A stretch of DNA of 64,000 nucleotides from Pandoraea anapnoica (lineage in GTDB: Bacteria; Pseudomonadota; Gammaproteobacteria; Burkholderiales; Burkholderiaceae), in contig NZ_CABPSP010000005.1 of NCBI RefSeq assembly GCF_902459765.1, positions 248,001 through 312,000 of the forward strand, given 5' to 3'. Positions 1-8,544 of the stretch are shown here, one piece after another (the first letter of the stretch is position 1; every line of letters begins with the position of its first letter). The notes under the pieces are model-generated. The model saw only the letters and a program-made list of their open reading frames with translations, did not search any database and had not been told where the DNA came from. The translations under genes and the position numbers were made by a program.

Positions 1-353
1 CGGTAGCGCTCCTCGACCAGCGGGCCGAGCTTCTTGCACAGCGCCCGGCTCGACGGCGTCAGCGACACCATCACGCGACGCTGGTCTGCCGCCACTCGAC
101 GGCGCATGATCAGACCCGACGCCTCCATGCGTTCGAGCATGCCCGACAGGCTCGGACTGAGAATGCAGCACTCGCGCGCCACCTGCCCGATCTCCATTTC
201 CCCGGATTCGCTATCGTTGACGGCGCGTATGACACGCCATTGTTGTTCCGTGATGTCGTAGCAATTGAGTAACGGCCGGAACAGGCCCATCACCGCCTCA
301 CGCGATTGCAGCAACAACAGGGATAGGTTGCGGTGTTCGAATTCACCCGTCAT
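1..353 (-). CDS. hpaR: HpaR-type MarR regulator of homoprotocatechuate degradation (3' part outside window)
   Basis: MarR-family winged-helix repressor. The family member HpaR controls the 4-hydroxyphenylacetate/homoprotocatechuate catabolic operon. The visible 117 codons start at the ATG at 353 and begin MTGEFEHRNLSLLLLQSREA. A helix-turn-helix/wing segment follows (ITEQQWRVIRAV, then ARECCILSPSLSGMLERMEA, then MRRRVAADQRR), which is the HpaR pattern. The gene runs off the left edge, so the C-terminal dimerisation helix is not seen. The hpa structural genes are probably to the left or close by. The neighbouring binding protein at 611-1756 could supply aromatic substrates to that pathway, which is inference. 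Confidence 0.85.
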   Translation of the reverse strand, partial: MTGEFEHRNLSLLLLQSREAVMGLFRPLLNCYDITEQQWRVIRAVNDSESGEMEIGQVARECCILSPSLSGMLERMEASGLIMRRRVAADQRRVMVSLTPSSRALCKKLGPLVEERY

Positions 354-487
354 GGATTTACGCTCGAAAGGATCGGCCGTTCAGCCCCCCGGCTGCGGCG
401 ATCAGGTTGGGACAATGCGGCCTCTCATGTGCCGCTCGCAAATGCATGTCCTGCCGTCTCTTTGCGATGCGCGAAACTACCACGCTC

Positions 488-513
488 AAAAAAAACGGGC
501 GCGAACGCCCGTT
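488..513 (-). terminator. Rho-independent terminator of the binding-protein gene
   Basis: An 8-bp GC-rich stem (494-501 with 506-513, loop CGAA) is preceded on the + strand by a run of A. Read on the minus strand this is a hairpin followed by a U-tract, about 100 bp past the stop at 611. Confidence 0.8.
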
Positions 514-610
514 CTTCAGGCCCGGCTGGTCGAACCGGGCGCTTTTACCGCAGATGTTTCCAATGGAACAGCGGGGCATGCCTGCATGCTATAGGCAGCC
601 CCGATGCGCA

Positions 611-1756
611 TCAGTTCGCCAATTTCCACTTGCCGTCGACGATTTGCACCATCACACGCGAGCGCTGATCCAGACCGTTGTGGTCGTTCTTGCTCATGTT
701 GAAGATACCTGCCGTGCCCGGCATGTCCTTCACGTTCTCCAGCGCTTCGCGCAGGGCTGCGCGGAACTCCGGCGTACCCGGCTTGGCCTTCTTCAGTGCC
801 ACCGGAATCGTGGCTTGCAGCAGCAGGCCGCCGTCCCAGGCGTGGCCGCCGAAGGTCGAGATCGAACCAGCGCCATAAGCCTTTTCATAAGCGGCCTTGT
901 ACGCAGCCGCCGACTTCTTCACCGGGTTGTCGTTCGGCAGTTGCTCGACGACGAGCAGCGGGCCGGCCGGCAGATACGTGCCTTCGCAGTCCTTGCCGCA
1001 AACACGCAGGAAGTCATTGTTCGCCACGCCGTGCGTCTGATACAGCTTGCCCTTGTAGCCGCGCTCCTTGAGCGTGCGCTGCGGCAGAGCCGCCGGCGTG
1101 CCCGAACCGGCGATCAGCACGGCGTCCGGGTTCGCGCCCATGACCTTGAGCGCCTGACCGGTCACCGACGTGTCGGCACGGTTAAAGCGCTCGTTCGCCA
1201 CGACCTTGATCTTGTTCAGATCGGCAGCCTTCTGGAATTCCTTGTACCAGCCTTCGCCGTACGCATCGGCGAAGCCGATGAACGCCGCAGTCTTCACACC
1301 GTTGTCGGCCATGTGCTTGGCGATAGCGGTGGCCATCAGAATGTCATTCTGCGGGGTCTTGAAGGCCCACGTGCGCTTCGCGTCGACCGGCTCGACGATG
1401 GCGGCGCCTGCGGCCATCGAGATCACCGGGGTCTGCGTTTCGGCTGCGACGTCGACCATGGCCAGCGAGTTCGGCGTGACGGTCGAGCCGAGCACGGCGT
1501 CGACGTGATCTTCGCTGATCAGCTTGCGCATGTTCTTGACGGCGGTCGTGGTGTCGGTCGCATCGTCGAGCACGATGTACTGCACCGTCTGGCCAGCAAT
1601 CGTCTTGGGCATCAGAGCGATCGTGTTCTTCTCGGGAATGCCCAGCGAAGCGGCCGGACCGGTCGCCGACAGCGACACGCCAATCTTCACCTGAGCGTTC
1701 GCCACGCCCGCGACGAGCATCATGGCCGATGCCATGCACAGCAACTTCAGTTTCAT
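611..1756 (-). CDS. ABC transporter substrate-binding protein (Leu/Ile/Val-binding family)
   Basis: Periplasmic type I solute-binding protein of 381 aa. The ATG at 1756 has a GAGGAGAC ribosome site just upstream and is followed by a signal peptide (MKLKLLCMASAMMLVAGVANA, likely cut after ANA). The mature part opens VKIGVSLSATGPAASLGIPE, typical of Peripla_BP_6 proteins. The longer reading frame that begins upstream would put the signal peptide internally, so it was not used. No permease or ATPase lies beside it, so it is an orphan that must share a transporter elsewhere, perhaps the liv operon at 3.3-8.1 kb. Adjacency to hpaR suggests an aromatic acid ligand rather than leucine, but the sequence alone cannot decide. 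Confidence 0.88.
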   Translation of the reverse strand: MKLKLLCMASAMMLVAGVANAQVKIGVSLSATGPAASLGIPEKNTIALMPKTIAGQTVQYIVLDDATDTTTAVKNMRKLISEDHVDAVLGSTVTPNSLAMVDVAAETQTPVISMAAGAAIVEPVDAKRTWAFKTPQNDILMATAIAKHMADNGVKTAAFIGFADAYGEGWYKEFQKAADLNKIKVVANERFNRADTSVTGQALKVMGANPDAVLIAGSGTPAALPQRTLKERGYKGKLYQTHGVANNDFLRVCGKDCEGTYLPAGPLLVVEQLPNDNPVKKSAAAYKAAYEKAYGAGSISTFGGHAWDGGLLLQATIPVALKKAKPGTPEFRAALREALENVKDMPGTAGIFNMSKNDHNGLDQRSRVMVQIVDGKWKLAN

Positions 1757-1916
1757 TTGGGTCTCCTCACAAAAATTTCGAATTCGATTTTTGACGCATT
1801 TTTTTGACATTAACCGACCGCGCAGTCGGGAAATTGTCGCCCATCTTACGGGCACGGATGCCGTTTCGTAAAGTGCGGTTTCCCCACCTGTGGCATCTGC
1901 CACAGCGGTTTTGCCA

Positions 1917-2693
1917 CTAGCCGCGTAAAAACGCGTCGTAGCCCGTTTTCACGATCAGCACCGCAAGCACGCCCAGAAACATGCGCCGCACGAAACCAAC
2001 ACCGTGCTTGAGCGCGAGACGGCTGCCCACCAGACTGCCCACCACGTTCATGATTGCCATGCCCGCGCCGACCAGCCACAGTACATGCCCGCTCATGCCG
2101 AACAGCAGCAGCGCGGCCAGATTCGTCGCGACGTTCACGATCTTCGAGGACGCCGACGCATTCACGAAGTCCTGCCCGAACAGCCGCACAAACAGAAACA
2201 CCAGAAAGCTGCCCGCACCGGGGCCGAAGAAACCGTCGTAAAAGCCGATGACACCGCCCACGGCGATCGCCATGAGCGTCACCCCCGCCCCGCCCTTCAC
2301 GGGGGCATGGACCGTCCCGAAATCCTTCTTGCGCAGGGTATAGATCGCCACTGCGACCAGCACGAATGGCAGCACTTTGCGCAGGATGTCGGCCGGAACA
2401 TGGGTGACGGCGTAGGCACCACAGAATGAGAAGACGAACGCTGCGATAGTGGTGGGCAACACAAGCGCCCAGCGCAACTGGATACCGCGCGAGTAACGCA
2501 TCGCCGCCGAGGCCGTGCCCCAGATGCCAGCCATCTTGTTGGTGCCGAACAGCAGCGGCGGTGCCGCATTGGGGAAGGCGGCGAAGAGCGTCGGAACAGA
2601 GATCAGGCCGCCGCCACCGACCACGGCATCGACCAGCCCGGCGAGAAACGCCCCGCCAGCGAGCATCAGCAAATCGGTCAGCGACCAACCCAT
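1917..2693 (-). CDS. TSUP family membrane permease (TauE/SafE-like)
   Basis: Polytopic inner-membrane protein of about 258 aa with the two-half TauE/SafE architecture. The first half has LAGGAFLAGLVDAVVGGGG, NKMAGIWGTASA and several hydrophobic helices. The second half has GGVIGFYDGFFGPGAGSF and SSKIVNVATNLAALL. The paired glycine-rich GxxGG and G-F-GPG loops are the family hallmark. Members export or import sulfite, sulfoacetate or other small organosulfur or organic anions, and the substrate here is unknown. I chose ATG 2693 because GGGGAA lies 9 nt upstream. ATG 2699 and GTG 2714 are in frame and possible. The gene sits upstream of, and in line with, the binding protein at 611-1756. Confidence 0.85.
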   Translation of the reverse strand: MGWSLTDLLMLAGGAFLAGLVDAVVGGGGLISVPTLFAAFPNAAPPLLFGTNKMAGIWGTASAAMRYSRGIQLRWALVLPTTIAAFVFSFCGAYAVTHVPADILRKVLPFVLVAVAIYTLRKKDFGTVHAPVKGGAGVTLMAIAVGGVIGFYDGFFGPGAGSFLVFLFVRLFGQDFVNASASSKIVNVATNLAALLLFGMSGHVLWLVGAGMAIMNVVGSLVGSRLALKHGVGFVRRMFLGVLAVLIVKTGYDAFLRG

Positions 2694-3276
2694 CAACATA
2701 CATTCCCCATACACAACACCTCAGTCGCAGCACAACTGGACTGGAAGCCAGCCAGACGAAAACGCCGAGCATAGCGTCTTTATTCCGCATTGCGCGTACT
2801 TATTGCGGTAGAAACGGGTTCAATTCTCGCAACGTGGCGTAAAGACAGCCGAAACTGCGAACGAAATGCGGAAAAACCAGTGAAATGCAGAATGCAGTGC
2901 GTGATGGCCGCACAAGGAAGCGTCATGACCGCTGAATATGGCATGGCTGACGAAGGCCTGGCACAGCGCAATGCGACGCCATGCGGAAGGTGAAGCACAA
3001 TATAAAAAGCGCTGTCGGAGTCTTCTCCGACAGCGCTTTCTTTTTTGGCGGTGCGCGTTATCGCGCTTGTTGTCTCCTCGTTCCTCGCCCCTATATCCTG
3101 CTGTGACGCGAACTGAGGGAGAGAATAAAGGAGCACCCAATGCACCACAAGTCAGCATTTACCCCTACGAATTAGGTTTTTTCTGACATTCGTGCGCCAG
3201 AGTGACGAGCGGACGCGCCACACAGGTGCATCCGTCGACATTCCGGCTTCCACGAATCGCTCAATTCACACACCAC
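2694..3276. other. Intergenic region with the liv operon terminator
   Basis: 583 bp lies between the TSUP gene and the end of livM. The clear element is the strong palindromic terminator at 3006-3046. A 67-codon TTG-start frame at 2790-2993 on the + strand has no family resemblance and no ribosome site, so it is not called. Confidence 0.6.
3006..3046. terminator. Bidirectional Rho-independent terminator
   Basis: A perfect 15-bp stem (3006-3020 with 3025-3039, loop TCTT) is flanked by an A-run on the left and a T-run (3040-3046) on the right, so it can stop transcription in both directions. On the minus strand it lies 230 bp beyond the livM stop and is the natural end of the liv operon. Confidence 0.85.
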
Positions 3277-4275
3277 TTACGACGCCTGCGACATCGACCG
3301 GAAGAACCGGCTGCGCGCAATGAACTCACCCACGAGACCGCGTCGGAACGCCAGCACGCAGATGATGAAGATCGCACCGATCACGATGGTGACGGATTCG
3401 CCGAGCGTCTGGAACCACGGCACGCCGGTCGCCGTCGCGAGCCAGTTGCCGATATCGCCCAGCTTGTTCTCAAGCACGATGATCACCACCGCGCCCACCA
3501 CCGGCCCGAGCATCGTGCCGAGACCACCCACGAGCGTCATCAGAATCACCATGCCCGACATCGTCCAGTGCACGTCGGTGAGGGTCTCGAAGCCCAGCAC
3601 CACCGTCTTGGTCGAACCGGCGAGCGCAGCGAGCGTGGCCGACAGCACGAACGCCAGCAGCTTGAAGCGGTCGACGTCGTACCCCAGCGAGATCGCACGG
3701 GGCTCGTTCTCCTTGATCGCTTTCAGCACCTGACCGAACGGCGAATGCACGATGCGCATGATCAGCAGGAAACCCAGCGCGCAGATCGCGAGCACCACGT
3801 AGTACAGCGTCAGATCCGAGTCGAGCGGCAGCAGACCGAGGAGCGAACCGCGCGGCACGCCTTGCAGACCGTCTTCCCCGCCCGTGAACGGCGCTTGCAG
3901 GCAGAAGAAGTAAAGCATCTGCGCGAGCGCCAGCGTGATCATGGCGAAGTAGATGCCCTGACGCCGGATCGCCAGCAAGCCAATCACCAGCCCCAGCACC
4001 GCCCCCGCAACCACGCCCGCGAGAATGCCGATCTCCGGCGTAAAGCCGAGGTTGCGGATCGCATAGCCCGTCACATAACCGGCGCTGCCGAAGAACGCAG
4101 CGTGGCCGAACGACAGCAAGCCCGTGAAGCCAAGCAGCAAGTTGAAGGCGGCGGCGAACAGCGCAAAGCACAGCACCTTCATGACGAAGACCGGATACGC
4201 GCCGACAAACGGCGCGACGATCAGCGCCAACAGCAGCAGGGAATACAGCACGCGTTGTTGCATCTGTTGTTGCAT
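3277..4275 (-). CDS. livM: Branched-chain amino acid ABC transporter permease LivM
   Basis: Inner-membrane permease of 332 aa, last gene of the liv operon. ATG 4275 has AAGGGA upstream and opens MQQQMQQRVLYSLLLLALIV. The family signature is present: AAFNLLLGFTGLLSFGHAAFFGSAGYVTGYA, then the EAA-like loop around GQVLKAIKENEPRAISLGYD, about ten hydrophobic segments, and a charged tail ending FFRSMSQAS. It pairs with LivH to form the membrane channel energised by LivG and LivF. The gap to livH is 11 bp. The longer frame extending back to 4722 overlaps livH and is not real there. Confidence 0.93.
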   Translation of the reverse strand: MQQQMQQRVLYSLLLLALIVAPFVGAYPVFVMKVLCFALFAAAFNLLLGFTGLLSFGHAAFFGSAGYVTGYAIRNLGFTPEIGILAGVVAGAVLGLVIGLLAIRRQGIYFAMITLALAQMLYFFCLQAPFTGGEDGLQGVPRGSLLGLLPLDSDLTLYYVVLAICALGFLLIMRIVHSPFGQVLKAIKENEPRAISLGYDVDRFKLLAFVLSATLAALAGSTKTVVLGFETLTDVHWTMSGMVILMTLVGGLGTMLGPVVGAVVIIVLENKLGDIGNWLATATGVPWFQTLGESVTIVIGAIFIICVLAFRRGLVGEFIARSRFFRSMSQAS

Positions 4276-4286
4276 GGTTTCGTCCC

Positions 4287-5171
4287 TTACTTTTGTTTGC
4301 CGAACAGCCCGGCAGGGCGCAGCAGCAACACGATCACCATGATGAAAAACACCACGGTCGCCGACGCTTCCGGGTAGAACACCTTGGTGAAGCCTTCGAT
4401 CACGCCGAGCATCAGCCCGGTGACGATCGAGCCCATGATGGAGCCCATACCGCCGATCACGACCACCGCGAACACGGTGATGATCATCGACTGCCCCATG
4501 AGCGGCGAGATCTGAATCACGGGCGCGGCGAGCACACCGGCGAACGCCGCCAGCGCCACGCCGAAGCCGTACGTCAGCGTGATCATGAGCGGCACGTTCA
4601 CGCCGAACGCTTCCACGAGCTTCGGGTTCTCCGTACCGGCACGCAGATACGCACCGATCTTCGTCTTCTCGATGACGAACCACGTCGCGAAGCAGACGAC
4701 GAGCGATGCCACCACCACCCACGCGCGATAGTTCGGCATGAACATGAAGCCGAGGTTGGTCGCGCCGGACAGCGCGTCGGGTGCGTCGAACGGCTGACCG
4801 GACACGCCGTAGATCGAGCGGAACACGCCTTCGAGCACGAGCGTGATGCCGAACGTCAGTAGCAATCCGTAAAGATGATCGAGCTTGTAGATCCAGCGCA
4901 GCATGGTGCGCTCGATCACGATGCCGATGATGCCCACCACAACGGGGGCGAGGATCAGCATGACCCAGTAATTGAGGCCGAGATAGCTGCCGCCCATCCA
5001 GGCGAGCATGGCACCCAGCATGAACAACGCGCCGTGAGCGAAGTTGATCACGTTGAGCAGACCGAAAATCACCGCCAGGCCGAGGCTCAGCATGGCGTAG
5101 AACGAGCCGTTCACCAGTCCCAGCAGCAGTTGGCTCAACAGCGCCGGCAGGGGGATGCCTAGAAAGTCCAT
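4287..5171 (-). CDS. livH: Branched-chain amino acid ABC transporter permease LivH
   Basis: Inner-membrane permease of 294 aa. It opens MDFLGIPLPALLSQLLLGLV and carries the LivH motifs NGSFYAMLSLGLAVIFGLLN and NFAHGALFMLGAMLAW in the first helices. The cytoplasmic coupling loop is RAGTENPKLVEAFGVNV, followed by FAVVVIGGMGSIMGSIVTGL. Length and motif order match the family. It follows the binding-protein gene by 96 bp and precedes livM by 11 bp, all on the minus strand, consistent with one transcript. The substrate is set by the binding protein upstream and may be a branched-chain amino acid, an amide or an aromatic acid. Confidence 0.93.
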   Translation of the reverse strand: MDFLGIPLPALLSQLLLGLVNGSFYAMLSLGLAVIFGLLNVINFAHGALFMLGAMLAWMGGSYLGLNYWVMLILAPVVVGIIGIVIERTMLRWIYKLDHLYGLLLTFGITLVLEGVFRSIYGVSGQPFDAPDALSGATNLGFMFMPNYRAWVVVASLVVCFATWFVIEKTKIGAYLRAGTENPKLVEAFGVNVPLMITLTYGFGVALAAFAGVLAAPVIQISPLMGQSMIITVFAVVVIGGMGSIMGSIVTGLMLGVIEGFTKVFYPEASATVVFFIMVIVLLLRPAGLFGKQK

Positions 5172-5267
5172 CGAAATCGATTCTCTGGGTGAAACCTTGG
5201 AGAAAGGTCGCGACGGGACACGCGTCCCGTCGCTATCCGTGCATCGCTTACTAAAGAAGTACTGCGC

Positions 5268-6467
5268 TTACTTCAGCTTGCAGGTCGATTCGGCTTCGGT
5301 GGTGAAGGCCTTCTCGCCCGGGATGGTTGCGACCACCTTGTAGTAGTCCCACGGCTCCTTCGATTCCTTCTTCGACTTCACTTGCATCAGGTACATGTCG
5401 TGGACCATCGTGCCGTCCTTGCGGATGTAGCCCTTGCTGAACATGTCGTCGATCTTGATCTTGTGCAACTGCTCCATGACCTTGTCGGCGTCCGTCGTAC
5501 CGGCGGCCTGTACGGCCTTGAGGTACGTCATCGTGGCTGAGTAGTCGCCGGCCTGCAGGCTCGACGGCATCTTCTTCATCTTGCTGAAATAGCGCTTGGC
5601 GAATTCACGGGACTTGGCGTCCTTGTCCCAGTACCAGCTGTCGGTCAGGTACATGCCTTCCGTGTTGTCCAGACCGAGCGAGTGAATATCGTTGATGAAC
5701 ACGAGCAGACCGGCGATCTGCATCTTGCCCTTGATGCCGAATTCCTTCGCGGCCTTGATCGCATTGATCGTGTCGCCACCGGCATTCGCCAGACCCAGCA
5801 CCTGCGCCTTCGACGCCTGCGCCTGCAGCAGGTACGACGAGAAGTCCGAAGCGGACAGCGGGTGACGCACCTGCCCCACCACCGTGCCGCCGTTGGCCTT
5901 GACCACGTCGGACGTGGATTTCTCCAGCGCGTGACCGAAGGCATAGTCGGCGGTCAGGAAGAACCACGTCTTGCCGCCCGCCTTCACCACGGCCGAGCCC
6001 GTGCCGCGTGCGAGCGCGACGGTGTCGTACGCGTAGTGCACGCCGTACGGCTGGCACTGGTCGTTGGTCAGCGCGTCGGAGCCTGCGCCCACGTTGATGT
6101 AGACCTTCTTCTTCTCGGCGGAGACCTTGTTCATCGCCAGCCCGGTGCCCGAGTTGGTACCGCCGATGAGCATGTCGACACCGCCACGGTCGAACCATTC
6201 GCGCGCCTTCGACGCCGCGACGTCCGCCTTGTTCTGGTGATCGGCCGTGACCAGTTCGACCGGTTTGCCGAGGACCTTGCCGCCGAAGTCGGCGATGGCC
6301 ATCTTGATGGCTTCTGCGCCGCCCTGTCCGTCGATGTCGGTGTACAGACCCGACATATCGGTAATGAAACCGATCTTCACCGTGTTGCCATCGGCGTGGG
6401 CCTGCGAGGCCATTGCCGCAAAACCGAACGCAGCCGCAACGGCCAACGCCTTCATCCGCATCGTCAT
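5268..6467 (-). CDS. Branched-chain amino acid-type ABC transporter substrate-binding protein
   Basis: Periplasmic binding protein of 399 aa within the liv operon. ATG 6467 is preceded by AAGGAGACGAAG. A signal peptide follows (MRMKALAVAAAFGFAAMASQAHA, cut before DGNTVKIG). The mature N-terminus KIGFITDMSGLYTDIDGQGG is typical of Peripla_BP_6 proteins of the amide/urea/aromatic-binding subgroup. LTADYAFGHALE and GDYSATMTYLKAVQAA are further family blocks. Upstream sequence in the same frame lies in livF territory and lacks signal-peptide character. This is the operon's own ligand-recognition subunit; the ligand cannot be fixed from sequence. Confidence 0.9.
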   Translation of the reverse strand: MTMRMKALAVAAAFGFAAMASQAHADGNTVKIGFITDMSGLYTDIDGQGGAEAIKMAIADFGGKVLGKPVELVTADHQNKADVAASKAREWFDRGGVDMLIGGTNSGTGLAMNKVSAEKKKVYINVGAGSDALTNDQCQPYGVHYAYDTVALARGTGSAVVKAGGKTWFFLTADYAFGHALEKSTSDVVKANGGTVVGQVRHPLSASDFSSYLLQAQASKAQVLGLANAGGDTINAIKAAKEFGIKGKMQIAGLLVFINDIHSLGLDNTEGMYLTDSWYWDKDAKSREFAKRYFSKMKKMPSSLQAGDYSATMTYLKAVQAAGTTDADKVMEQLHKIKIDDMFSKGYIRKDGTMVHDMYLMQVKSKKESKEPWDYYKVVATIPGEKAFTTEAESTCKLK

Positions 6468-6537
6468 CTTCGTCTCCTTCGTGGATTTGATCGCCTGGGT
6501 CCATCGCCCGGCACGCATGCACGCCGGGTAGCTCACC

Positions 6538-7311
6538 TCATACGCCCAACAACTCGTGCAGCACCGGCATCTTCGTCTCCAGCTCCGGAGCGCCGAAGCG
6601 CTCCACAATCTTGCCGTGCTCCATGACATAGAAGCGATCGGCCAGCGGAGCCGCAAAACGGAAATTCTGTTCCACCATCACGATGGTGTAGCCACGCGCT
6701 TTGAGCGTGGTGATCATGCGTGCGAGCGTCTGCACGATCACCGGCGCGAGGCCTTCGGAAATTTCGTCGAGCAACAACAGATCCGCGCCCGTGCGCAGAA
6801 TGCGCGCCACCGCGAGCATCTGTTGTTCGCCACCCGACAGGCGCGTGCCCTGACTGTGACGGCGCTCTTTCAGGTTCGGGAACATGTCGTAGATCTCGTC
6901 GAGCGACATGCCGCGCCCGCCGTCTTCTCGACGATTGCCACTCATGCCGATATACGGCGGTAGCAGCAAGTTTTCCTCGCACGACAAGCTCGCGAAAATG
7001 CCGCGCTCTTCGGGGCAATACCCCACGCCGTGATGCGCGACCTTATACGTCGGCAAATGAATCGTTTCTTCACCGGCGATGCGAATCGATCCCTGACGCT
7101 GACCGGTCAGGCCCATGATCGCGCGCAACGTCGTGGTGCGCCCGGCCCCGTTGCGGCCGAGCAGCGTGACGACTTCGCCACGTCCAACCGTCAGGTCCAC
7201 GCCGTGCAGGATGTGCGACTCGCCGTACCACGCCTGAAGCCCTTCGACTTCGAGTGCGGGCACGTTGCCACCGTTCTTGCCACCCTGGTTGTTGCCGCCG
7301 TTACCGTACAT
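6538..7311 (-). CDS. livF: Liv-type ABC transporter ATP-binding protein LivF
   Basis: ATPase subunit of the liv transporter (257 aa). After a short Asn/Gly-rich leader (MYGNGGNNQGGKNGGN) the nucleotide-binding domain begins. The Walker A region reads GRNGAGRTT, with Arg (codon CGC) where the family normally has the invariant Lys. The other motifs are intact: signature LSGGEQQ, Walker B LLLLDE followed by SEGLAP, and the switch histidine replaced by Gln in MVEQN, as is usual in LivF. ATG 7311 follows GAGG at a good distance. An in-frame GTG at 7323 overlaps the livG stop and is an alternative start. The gene lies between livG and the binding protein. Confidence 0.92.
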   Translation of the reverse strand: MYGNGGNNQGGKNGGNVPALEVEGLQAWYGESHILHGVDLTVGRGEVVTLLGRNGAGRTTTLRAIMGLTGQRQGSIRIAGEETIHLPTYKVAHHGVGYCPEERGIFASLSCEENLLLPPYIGMSGNRREDGGRGMSLDEIYDMFPNLKERRHSQGTRLSGGEQQMLAVARILRTGADLLLLDEISEGLAPVIVQTLARMITTLKARGYTIVMVEQNFRFAAPLADRFYVMEHGKIVERFGAPELETKMPVLHELLGV

Positions 7312-7319
7312 AGCCGTCC

Positions 7320-8099
7320 TCACCCGTGGGCTCCCTGCATTTCGCCGTCCGCCGTTCCCATGTAGGCTTCCATCACCTGCGGATTCTTCGAGACTTCGTG
7401 ATACGGCCCTTCGGCGAGCACCTCGCCGCGCTGAAGCACGGTGATGGTGTCGGAGATGCCCGCAATCACGTTCATGTTGTGCTCGACCATGAGAATCGTG
7501 CGTCCCGCCGACACCTTCTTGATGAGTGCCGTGACGCGATCGACGTCTTCGTGACCCATGCCTTGCGTGGGTTCATCGAGCAACATTAGTTCGGGTTCCA
7601 TAGCAAGTGTGGTGGCGATTTCGAGCGCGCGTTTGCGGCCGTACGGCAACTCCACGGTGAGCGTATGGGCGAATTCGGTGAGGCCGACCTCCGCGAGCAA
7701 CTCCATGGCGCGCGCGTCGAGCTGACGCAGTGTGCGACTGCTGCTCCAGAAGTGGAACGCCGTGCCGAGATTGCGTTGCAGACCGATGCGCACGTTCTCG
7801 AGCACGGTGAGGTGCGGAAACACGGCAGAGATCTGGAACGAGCGGATGATGCCGCGTCGTGCGATTTGCGCGGGCGCTTCACGGGTAATGTCTTCCCCGT
7901 TGAAGGTGATGGAGCCTGCACTGGGCACGAGGAATTTCGTGAGCAAGTTGAAGCAGGTGGTCTTGCCTGCGCCGTTCGGCCCGATCAGCGCATGAATGGT
8001 GCCGCGCGCGACGCGCAGGTCGACCCCGTTCACGGCGGTGAAGCCACGGAACTCTTTGGTGAGCCCGCGCGTTTCGAGAATGTAATCGTTGTTCGCCAT
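7320..8099 (-). CDS. livG: Liv-type ABC transporter ATP-binding protein LivG
   Basis: ATPase subunit of 259 aa and first gene of the operon. ATG 8099 follows AGGAGAC, giving MANNDYILETRGLTKEFRGF. Walker A is GPNGAGKTT, the Q-loop lies in GIIRSFQISAVF, and Walker B/D-loop is LLLDEPTQGM with a switch His in MVEHNM. The expected signature LSxG is replaced by LPYGRKRALE, an accepted LivG variant. The insertion after the Q-loop (LQRNLGTAFHFWSSSRTLR) is characteristic of LivG. It runs directly into livF. The extra upstream codons of the open frame have no family resemblance. Confidence 0.93.
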   Translation of the reverse strand: MANNDYILETRGLTKEFRGFTAVNGVDLRVARGTIHALIGPNGAGKTTCFNLLTKFLVPSAGSITFNGEDITREAPAQIARRGIIRSFQISAVFPHLTVLENVRIGLQRNLGTAFHFWSSSRTLRQLDARAMELLAEVGLTEFAHTLTVELPYGRKRALEIATTLAMEPELMLLDEPTQGMGHEDVDRVTALIKKVSAGRTILMVEHNMNVIAGISDTITVLQRGEVLAEGPYHEVSKNPQVMEAYMGTADGEMQGAHG

Positions 8100-8544
8100 G
8101 TCTCCTGCCACATTCCTGGTTGGCGGTGCGAAGCGTCGTGTGCGCTTCAGACACCATCGTCTGTGACAACCGCAAGGCAGGCGGGTGACGCTATGGTTGG
8201 CGTCGCCGGCAAAGTGCCCCGCGTCCCAGAGGAAGCGCCGAATTCTTGGTTCGATCACTCATAGGGAAACGTTATTGTGTGTGGTTTGCTGCAACGCGAT
8301 CATTGGGATTTGCACTTAGCTTCGCACCCGTCGAAACGCGCATGCTCACACGCGTTGCAGAACGTTCGGTCACATGGGACGCGACGACGCATCGCCCTTG
8401 TGCGACAAGGCTTTTGCGGCACATGCAAATGCGCAGGCGATAGCGAATATCGATGAGATACCGCACCGGGCACTCATCGAGATTGCGCAACATTAGGTAT
8501 TACTACGTAAGTTTTGTAAAACAGCGGGAAATAGCGCGTGGTCG
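8100..8544. other. Intergenic region upstream of the liv operon
   Basis: 445 bp lies between livG and the end of the GMC oxidoreductase gene. It should hold the liv operon promoter reading leftward. I found no convincing coding frame, terminator or binding-site pattern. Confidence 0.4.

Noticed and set aside
2790-2993. 67-codon TTG-start frame before the bidirectional terminator
   Set aside because: No ribosome site or similarity. The terminator is sufficiently explained by the end of the liv operon on the minus strand.
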